Source: Manduca sexta
Taxonomy: Eukaryota > Arthropoda > Insecta > Lepidoptera > Sphingidae
Assembly: GCF_014839805.1 (NCBI RefSeq)
Contig: NC_051118.1
Coordinates: 8,734,391-8,798,390 of the forward strand
Direction of reading: 5' to 3'
DNA length: 64,000 bases
Shown: piece by piece, positions 56,786 through 64,000 of the stretch
Numbering within the stretch: the first letter of the stretch is position 1
How the letters are laid out: each line of letters begins with the position of its first letter
Position numbers and translations under genes: made by a program
Notes under the pieces: model-generated
Databases searched by the model: none
What the model was told of the DNA's origin: nothing
The model's input: the letters and a program-made list of their open reading frames with translations, nothing else

Positions 56786-57367
56786 CTTCTCATAAATAAT
56801 TACCATTAAATCACAAAGCGCTTTATTTCACGCTAAACATAATTAATCAAGCGGAAAAGATGATAACAGCTGACAATTAAGCACTTTAAGCGCTGTGAGT
56901 GTCCGTCTAATCCGTCCTAGAGGCATTACCAAAACTGCATGTCAACGCACCGGTCGTTGCACGCAGGCGTACGCGCACACGACAGCTTGGACAGAGGTTT
57001 GATTTTCATAAAATAATATTTACTTTTATTTTAATTTAAAGAGAAAGAAATTGTAATACTATACTATAGTGTGATATTTATGGTCTAATATATTTGTTAT
57101 AATGAAAAATATGAACTATAATATGTTTATATTTATTTTAGTTTAAGAACAAAGAAATTGTAGAGTATGATATTTATGGTTTAAGATATTTATTATAATA
57201 TAAAATAACTTAAAAACATATTTTAAGATAGTGCAAAAGACCGGGCAAAATGGATGGATTGCAGTAGAAGGGAGAATCCTGGCGCCTAGGCCGGGATAAT
57301 CGCTAAGCAGAAGAAGAAAACTGCTCAACCTCAATGGGTATTGCGTGATGGACAATTACAGATTAGA

Positions 57368-57580
57368 TTTTGTTGATGGTAGGATATATATTGTGTCTGG
57401 ACGGATATCGAACACCGTACACAAGGTGTTAAAACCCGCCATAGTGGCACACGTAAGTGTCGCGTTCTGGGATCAGTCTGTGTATATTCGATTCCAATAG
57501 GCCGGCATAATTGTATCGACATTCTATTCAAACCCACATTACTTATCATCAGTCACTTAGCTGTGCTCATATAAAAATAC
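57368..57580 (-). repeat. Repeat D with core deletion
   Basis: Matches the 52.65 kb copy in order, but the hairpin core is deleted: ATAATTGTATCGACATTC joins the two flanks directly. Confidence 0.7.
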
Positions 57581-57857
57581 CAAAGTCAGTGTTTGTGAGA
57601 ATAGTATTAGATATTAAACTTGTTTGTTATTGCAAAATCGAGATTAAGTGACTATAAATTATTGGTTATGGGTAGTCATGATGTTTACAATCGGCTTTAT
57701 CATCACTTCATTCAGTTTAATATTTTTCATTATTATCATTTCATGTATTGATCATAAATGCTATGACTACTATTGCAGCTAGAGAATATTTTCAATGGTT
57801 AAGCATAACGCTATTAATTTCAAATGAGAGACACATGTGTGCTTTTAAAATTTAAGT

Positions 57858-58050
57858 TAATTTACCTCAAAAATTTCGGCCACGGCGGCCAATCTCAACG
57901 GAGATCAAGCAAGTACGCAGGACATATAGTTCACGAGTGTGTGCGCAATACACATGCACTCTCTGTTCCTTCACTCTCGTAGTCCGGCGAGACGGCAATC
58001 CGACAAGACTGGCGAGCGATAGGTAGTAGGACCTATGGCTTTACGTGTTT
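57858..58050. repeat. Interspersed repeat with conserved insect phrase
   Basis: TTTCGGCCACGGCGGCCAAT, GTACGCAGGACATATAG, GTGTGTGCGCAATACAC and CAATCCGACAAGACTGG, in this order, are familiar to me as a block dispersed widely in lepidopteran genomes. I cannot name the source element. It is GC-richer than its surroundings and has no open frame. Confidence 0.45.
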
Positions 58051-58239
58051 AAAAAAATATATGTGTACCTAATTGACCTTTTCTTAATATAGTATATTAA
58101 TTATTTTCAAACACTTAGTTCCAAATTGTCGTCCGTATATACACAAACCACGTGCAAGGTCGCTGGGTCGGTGACCGGCGCAGCCTCCGCGACACCAGCG
58201 CCGCGGGAAAACTCAGAACCAGAAAAACATAAACAGTGG

Positions 58240-58303
58240 AGAAACACTTGACACACACGACTTGTGGATCCTGATCCACAAGTCGTGTGTGTCAAGTGTT
58301 TCT
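58240..58303. repeat. Perfect 31-bp inverted repeat with 2-nt loop
   Basis: The arm 58240-58270 is the exact reverse complement of 58273-58303, separated only by CT. It spans the GGATCCTGATCC centre. Natural hairpins of this size with no loop are rare and unstable. Confidence 0.92.
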
Positions 58304-58310
58304 TCCCTGT

Positions 58311-58330
58311 GTGCATTCCCTGGAATGCAC
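58311..58330. repeat. Second small palindrome, also with CT loop
   Basis: GTGCATTCC and GGAATGCAC are exact reverse complements with CT between them, eight bases after the larger palindrome. Confidence 0.85.
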
Positions 58331-58382
58331 TGAACAATTGTCCACCTGGCATTGCCGGATTTATATTCTTTATGAATGTAGG

Positions 58383-58565
58383 AAAACATCGTGAGGAAAC
58401 TTGTACATCTGAGAAGTTCTGTATAGGAATTTCGAAGGTGTGTGAAGTCTACCAATCCGCACTAGGCCGGCGTGGTGGACTAAGGCCTAATCCCTCTCAG
58501 TAGTAGAGGAGGCCCGTGCTGTAGGCAAGTATATAATACAAGGCTGATATTATTATTATTATTAT
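58383..58565 (+). mobile_element. SINE-A copy, 5'-truncated, with 12-bp target duplication
   Basis: TATGAATGTAGG at 58371-58382 and 58566-58577 bounds the copy exactly. It ends in (TTA)n. The ends show the true integration unit of a truncated copy. Confidence 0.93.
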
Positions 58566-58797
58566 TATGAATGTAGGCCACTTTAATTCCGCCGCCCCAT
58601 GTAAGTAAGTTTATGTATGTATGTAGGTTTCTAAAATACTTAATAATTTTCCATTTATATTATGGAAGGCACTAAAGTTAAATAAAGGAATGATTCATTA
58701 AATCGAGTGAGCGTCGTCTGAAATCTGCCGCCTCTAAGAGACTGTTGCCCATAGGCCGCGGCCTATACGGTCTATTTACAAATCCAGGACTGCCTGG

Positions 58798-59138
58798 CAG
58801 TAGCGAAGCGTCCATACTACTAGATTCCTACCGGCTTCCCTTTCAGGTTTATTTATGTTCGTCTTCGTTTTTGTTTTCTATCAAATTGGCCGCAATAATA
58901 CACATTTTGAAGAAAACTGAATACTATTTTGCATGCAAATGTGTCCACGTCTGCATGAGCGGACTATCTGAGTCCATTCTCTGTGCAATAAGTTGCAGAT
59001 AAATATTGGAGCTGGATCGCAATCGCCGTATCATGGCGGTTCTTTTACACGTAATCGCCATAAAACCGATATGTTAACTAAGGACTTTTTTCGTTGAATC
59101 GGGTTACCTTATGTAAATTTGTCACCCTTCGCACCTGC
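58798..59138 (+). mobile_element. Repeat E interrupted by about 170 bp
   Basis: CAGTAGCGAAGCGTCCATAC and AATTGGCCGCAAT on one side, CGATATGTTAACTAAGG and GTCACCCTTCGCACCTG on the other. Between about 58895 and 59065 lies unrelated sequence with a small repeat, CGCAATCGCC / CGTAATCGCC. The inserted piece has no recognised identity. Confidence 0.55.
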
Positions 59139-59160
59139 CACCTGGTCTTATTCGAATATA

Positions 59161-59386
59161 GAGCATAGGTGAATGGTGAAGTTTTTCAATAAGTAATCTA
59201 AGAGAAAACATTACCTTAGTTAACATATCAAGCATAGGTGAAGGGCGAAAATTTTCAAAAGGTAACCTAAGGCAAAAAAATTGCCTTAGTTAACGCGGCC
59301 AATTTGACAGAGAACAAAAACTAAGATAAATGTAAACCTAAAAGGGAAGCCGGTAGGAATCGGATTATATGGACGCTTCGCCACTG
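59161..59386 (-). mobile_element. Repeat E, inverted neighbour, with partial duplicate
   Basis: The full copy occupies 59232-59386 and ends CGCTTCGCCACTG. Its right third is present once more at 59161-59231 (AGGTGAATGGTGAAG). With the plus-strand copy at 58.8 kb it forms a head-to-head inverted pair. Confidence 0.65.
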
Positions 59387-59592
59387 ATACAGAGTAATTT
59401 TTAGCTTGCGTTGTTAATGAAATCACATACTCGTCTACCTATGATAACATTGTGACAAAATCCATGAATAGAGGTGGTGCGTTACTTTAAAATGATGGAC
59501 ATCTTCCCCTCCGACACCCCACTCGTGAAGCTCAAGGAAAAATAACTACTGTAAATTAATGATCAATGAAACTCTGTAATGTCATTTAAAAA

Positions 59593-59657
59593 AAACATGA
59601 ATAACGAATATTTTCACCAAAATTTCAATTTGGTGAAAATATTCGTTATTCATGTTT
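59593..59657. repeat. Perfect 29-bp inverted repeat with 7-nt loop
   Basis: 59593-59621 is the exact reverse complement of 59629-59657; the loop is ATTTCAA. AT-rich, with no repeat family around it. No mismatches in the arms. Confidence 0.92.
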
Positions 59658-59858
59658 ATAGTTTGGTGTGAATATGGCGTATGCCTGAATGTATTGACTG
59701 AAAGTGTAATGTTGCCACTGCGAGGAATTCTCTTAGAATAGTAGCAGCAGTAAGGCATGTAAAATTAAATGAATACACAACGATGACGAAAATTTCTGCA
59801 AGATTACTTGGATTGATCTTTCTTAGTATACAGTATAGACTAAAAGAATCAGACCGTT

Positions 59859-60128
59859 TACTGGTGGTAGGTCTCTTATATGTGAGAGTCCGCCTGGGTA
59901 GATATCATAGCAATGTCTATCTGCCGTGAAGCAGTAGTGTTACGGTTTGAAGAACATTGTAGCCAGTGTAACTACTGGACATAATAAGACTTCTCAGGAT
60001 GGCGAGCGCAGTGGTATACAATACTTTCTAGTTCAAGGTGTTGGATGGTGTTTCTACTGTTTATGTGCCGTATCGCTTACCATCAGGCGAACGACAAGCT
60101 CGTCTCGTCATTCAAAGCATTAAAAAAA
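59859..60128 (+). repeat. Repeat C, near full length
   Basis: CTTATATGTGAGAGTCCGCC, TACGGTTTGAAGAACATTG, CTCAGGATGGCGAGCGCAG, CTTACCATCAGGCGAACGAC, TCGTCATTCAAAGCATTAAA. This copy preserves the join between its halves best. Confidence 0.78.
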
Positions 60129-60551
60129 GACCAATTCCCGCCATACCAAAACAGAATTCCAAAAACTCAACAATATTAAAGTTTTTAGAACAAACAGTAC
60201 CCACGTCAGCGCATTCCTGGGGTCAGCACAAACCGACCGCCACACAATGCTATTCTGAGAACACTCACAATGATTTTGTCGAAGACGCTTTTTAAATATT
60301 ACTCATGTACACCTGCATTTCCATACCATGAGAGTGTAATGCATTGAAGTAATATTTATAAGGACCGACTTTCAAACTCCCTTCTAGTCCTTTAATTAAC
60401 TTGAACTAAATTGGAAACCAAAAGACCTACCAGACTTCATAACACTGTGAGCTTATTTTGCATAGATCGAACCGTTAATAGCTAAAAAGTTTTAAATTTT
60501 GTATCATTGTAAAATGTAGGTAGATATTAATAACTTTTGCATGACCAACAC

Positions 60552-60675
60552 CTCACGATGTTTTCCTTCACCGTTAAAGCAAGCGATAATTCACAAAGAA
60601 TACACACATAATTTTTTAGAAAAGTCAGAGGTGTGTGCCCTTTGGATTTGAACCTGCGGCCATTCGTCTCGGCAG
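60552..60675 (-). mobile_element. SINE-A head and body fragment, tail missing
   Basis: CACGATGTTTTCCTTCACCG to CATTCGTCTCGGCAGT. The 3' half is absent, which incomplete reverse transcription does not explain, so a later deletion is likely. Confidence 0.8.
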
Positions 60676-60699
60676 TATACATTGGTCTATTAAGTGCAA

Positions 60700-62490
60700 T
60701 AAATGAATAAGCTATAGCTAAAATAGGCTACATTAATTCAACAATTTAGATGTCGCTAAGTGCAATAAAATATTGTAAAGTTGCTACAGGGTGTTACATA
60801 ACCCACCGCAACTGTCTGGCAACTGGGCAAGTAGACCGGAACGGCACCGTATACAGGGTGCGTCTGAATATACTAGTTTCACGTTTTGTGATTAAATTTG
60901 GAGTTAAGGATTATATAAAGTAATGTTTATGTAACATATATAACAATTAGGACCAAAATAAATAATTAAATTGGACTTTTTAATGGTGTTGGTGTCTTTT
61001 AGTGTTCCATTTTAGAATAAAAATTGGCGTGTTCAAATAAAATTATTAATCGTCAATTTTATGACAAAATATGAAATTAAATTACCTTGATACTGATACT
61101 TGATACTGAACTTTTATGATAATAAGTATCTTTTTATAGACTAGCACAGTACCTAAGCTATAGATTTTTTTTTCTAAATTAAAAAAGTGTTTTGTTTCAC
61201 AATACATAAAGTAACGATAACTTTTAAAAAATGACAATAAAAAAAAGAGACAAACACATTTTATTTTCTTATTATTATTTGAAGTATAAACGACATACAC
61301 TTACCAAGTGGTATTCAAACCCCCAACCTCCAAAAAAATGTAACCAACTTATCAAACCAAAACATAATAAATTAATTTAATTAAATTTATGAAATCCAAC
61401 ACACCCTGTACATACAGATCTTAAAATTGCAACCAGTTTTACGCAAGAGCGTGCAAAATGAGAAGAACTGAGCCATTGTAATCTCTTCCTGAACTTATGT
61501 CACTTTCCTAATATACTTCTACTGCAGTGGTCGGGTCGTTTGTGAGTATAGTCTATTTCCACCATCAAGCAGCAGTATGCCAATGTCTAGTTTAAAACGT
61601 TTTAAAACCTGTGTAGATAAAAAACGACGGTTTTAAAAACGACCATGCCATAAAATACATTGCATAGATGTGCCTTTATAATGTTTAAGCGACAATGAAC
61701 CTCGGATGGTTCGATGAAGTCTTTTGTCTCTAAGCAAGCCAATCGATTGATAATAAAAAGTTATTGTGCAAATCCCCATTTTCTTGTTACTACTACTCCA
61801 TCTAAGTTACCTTGTAGCTACAGTGGTTAAGGTAGCTGCTCTTGCTGACCCGTCTCTTTAACACCCTCCCCGTGTTGGTATGTGGTGAGGTTTAAACTAC
61901 CGCTCCCAAAATTACATGTTTTATTTTGGTACAAAATATGTTGATATTTTTAGAATAATCTTTAAATACAGGTAATGATTAAATTATGAAAAATTAATAC
62001 ACGAAAAGACTGAATATCTCATTAACCCCCTCACCCTTGTGTTTTTTCATGAATTTATTTTCGAACCACATCCCCCATTTTTAGCCTCACGCGATTAATG
62101 GAAGTCCCCCTACTGAATACTATTACTCGTCATCATCTCTCGACATACTATAAAAATCTACGCGTAATATGCAGGTGGATGTACTTTTCATTTGCGGGGT
62201 AATCGGCCGTAGTATCGGTCGTTGTCAGCGAATTATATCAACTTACTATCTATCTTATTTGTTTTTATACGGAAGAATGAGGAAAAATGCAAGCGAGTTA
62301 TCTTTCTTTCTTTGTTTTGTATATTAATATTTCTTTGGGGTAGACAGAAGCGATAGTACAGATACGTTTAATTATATTTCAGTTATACGCGAGCCTAGCT
62401 TCATATTGGGTGCGTCTTATGTCGAGGTGATGTAAAATAATGATAGCTTTGTTGATTAGCATCATTTATTGTGTTGTATACAATTATTCA
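60700..62490. other. No gene recognised
   Basis: AT-rich. The minus open frame at 61082-61300 is lysine- and isoleucine-rich translation without motif. No repeat family is clear. Confidence 0.35.
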
Positions 62491-62492
62491 TC

Positions 62493-63015
62493 ATCATCAT
62501 CATCTCAGCCACAGGAAGTCCACTGCTGAACATAGGCCACCCCCAAGGATCTCCACGTCGCCCTGTTGGAAGCGGCCTGCATCCAGCGACTTCCTGCGAC
62601 CTTAGCCAGGTCGTCCGTCCACCTTGTAGGCGGGCGTCCGACATTTCGCTTGCCTGTACGTGGCCTCCACTCTAGAATCTTTCGACCCCAACGGTCATCG
62701 GTTCTTCGAGCTATGTGTCCGGCCCACTGCCACTTCAACTTGCTAATCCTATGGGCTATGTCGGTAACCTTTGTTCTCCTACGGATCTCCTCATTTCTGA
62801 TTCGATCTCGTAGGGAAATACCGAGCATAGCCCTCTCCATAGCTCGTTGAGTGACCTTGAGCCTCCTAATGAGGCCCACAGTGAGAGGCCACGTCTCGGT
62901 GCCGTATGTTATCACTGGTAACACACAACTATCGAAGACTTTCGATTTAAGGCACTGAGGTATTTTGGACGAGAAGACGTTGCGAAGTTTCCCGAACGCT
63001 GCCCAACCGAGTTGA
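62493..63015 (-). mobile_element. LINE 3' segment: C-terminus of a reverse-transcriptase polyprotein
   Basis: Minus-strand frame from about 63015 to the stop at 62505. It holds LGWAAFGKLRNVFSSKIPQC, then SCVLPVITYGTETWPL, MERAMLGISLRDRIRNEEIR, KWQWAGHIARRTD and NVGRPPTRWTDDL, known as the C-terminal part of a widespread lepidopteran endonuclease/reverse-transcriptase element (RTE-like by my reading). It ends in CTGTGGCTGAG and (GAT)n. The frame is open over about 170 codons, so this is a young insertion. The catalytic domain is missing. Confidence 0.85.
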
Positions 63016-63097
63016 TCCAACACTTTAGCGATGATATCCCGGACATCAGCCTGTGTGAGATTGAGATGGCCCTGAAGCAACTTAAGAACAACAATTT
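63012..63097 (+). mobile_element. LINE upstream segment, inverted
   Basis: The plus strand encodes DDIPDISLCEIEMALKQLKN, the stretch just before the reverse-transcriptase catalytic region of the same kind of element. It points opposite to the adjoining 3' segment. The middle of the element is deleted between the two. Confidence 0.75.
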
Positions 63098-63159
63098 AAT
63101 TATTATTATTTACATACAAATAAAATTATTTATTAGTACAGACATATTGTTTGAAAAAA

Positions 63160-63476
63160 GCGGCGATAGCCTAGTTGGTTGTAGAACGGACTGCCGAGAC
63201 GAATGTCCGCAGGGTCAAAATCCAATGGCACACACCACTGACTTTTCTAAAAAAAAATATGTGTGTATTCTTAGTGAATTATAGCTTGCTTTAACGGTGA
63301 AGGAAAACATTGTGAGGAAACCTGCATACCTGAGAAGTTCTCTATAGGAATTTTGAGGGTGTGTGAAGTCTACCATTCCGCACTAGGCCAGCGGGGTGGA
63401 CTAAGGCCTAATCCCTCTCATTAGTAGAAGAGGCCCGCGCCCAACAGTGGGACAGTATATAATACAGGGCTAATAT
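63160..63476 (+). mobile_element. SINE-A copy, full length
   Basis: Head GCGGCGATAGCCTAGTTGGT, body, and tail CAGTATATAATACAGGGCTA. The B-box has one change (GGGTCAAAATCC). It lies 60 bp after the LINE insertion, in the opposite orientation to that LINE's 3' part. Confidence 0.88.
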
Positions 63477-63587
63477 AAACGTAACAAACATGTTACATGA
63501 ATGAACACCGTAACGAGAGAGGCCGAGTAAGGATGGGACACTTTACATTATTTTAATCGATACAATCACATTTTACTACAAAACTAT

Positions 63588-63662
63588 GGTGTTGCTACTG
63601 TTTTTGGGGTCGTACAGATGAAGGGTAAGCTCGTCTCGTCATTTAATTATAATAAAAAAATG
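63588..63662 (+). repeat. Repeat C 3' fragment
   Basis: GGTGTTGCTACTGTTTTTGG, AAGCTCGTCTCGTCATTTAA, then A-rich. At 63770-63880 there are weak SINE-B-like words; the rest to the window end is unassigned. Confidence 0.6.
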
Positions 63663-64000
63663 CAACAACTCGGTGTTTCTGAAACAAATTTAATAAATGC
63701 ATTGTAAGTGCTGAGAGGCGAAGAAGAAACATTAATTAACAGTTGATATACGTGTGTCCGTGGTAATTATATTTTAAAAAAACTGCTGTGTTGAAATCCC
63801 AACTTCGATCCCCGTGTCAGGTAAAATGTTAAGTTTTTTAGCTCACTATTAGCCTGGAGCTTGGATTTGGGCTCAATAAATGCCAAAAAGCCCGCCCTAT
63901 TTTAATATAGAGGCTGAATAACGAAATTTGGGTTTTAGACATCTCTACTTACCCAAAAGATAACAAAGCGTAACGTTATGTTCAAGCTGTAATTATAATT

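Overview
The window is 64 kb of AT-rich animal nuclear DNA that looks lepidopteran (butterfly or moth). The evidence is many tRNA-derived SINEs ending in (ATT)n, short Helitron-like elements, 5'-truncated non-LTR retrotransposons with the C-terminal peptides typical of moth and butterfly elements, hAT-type MITEs, and one eukaryotic tRNA-Cys gene. I see no complete host protein-coding gene. Two possible terminal exons (about 10.17 kb and 54.9 kb) are only candidates. Almost everything recognisable is a mobile element or its remains. I use local family names: SINE-A, SINE-B, and repeats C to H.

Layout. 0-10 kb: SINE-A, SINE-B, repeat C and hAT-MITE copies, including a SINE nested in a repeat-C copy with target duplications. 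10-13 kb: AT-rich sequence in which I recognise no repeat. 13.2-13.9 kb: two decayed LINE 3' ends. 14.15-19.61 kb: a Ty3/gypsy-type LTR retrotransposon on the minus strand with two identical 267-bp LTRs, flanking CTAG, a gag-protease part and a reverse transcriptase/RNase H/integrase part. 21.6 kb: tRNA-Cys(GCA). 23.6-24.3 kb: LINE C-terminal fragment. 24-46 kb: interspersed repeats, a foldback MITE at 36.8 kb and another LINE fragment at 42 kb. 46.2-46.8 kb: a tandem array of about 45-50 bp units grown out of repeat D. 47-64 kb: more Helitrons, SINEs and MITEs, several near-perfect hairpins, and a LINE with an inverted 5' segment at 62.5-63.1 kb.

Most unusual observation. Near the 3' end of pol in the LTR element lies a 408-bp interval bounded by GTAAGT and TTTTCAG (element sense), with reading phases that match on both sides, so it behaves on paper as an intron. 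It is filled by ten copies of a 14-nt core (AGAGCCCTCAGGAT on the plus strand). Each core is flanked by short inverted arms whose sequence differs from copy to copy while staying complementary within the copy. A constant core with changing, self-complementary flanks is not explained by tandem duplication or by ordinary target-site duplication.

The same element combines identical LTRs, which suggest recent integration, with lesions in its genes: a 22-bp tandem duplication and a one-base slip that shift frame, and a histidine where the protease catalytic aspartate is expected. That fits a defective copy moved by proteins from relatives, unless some of the lesions are assembly errors.
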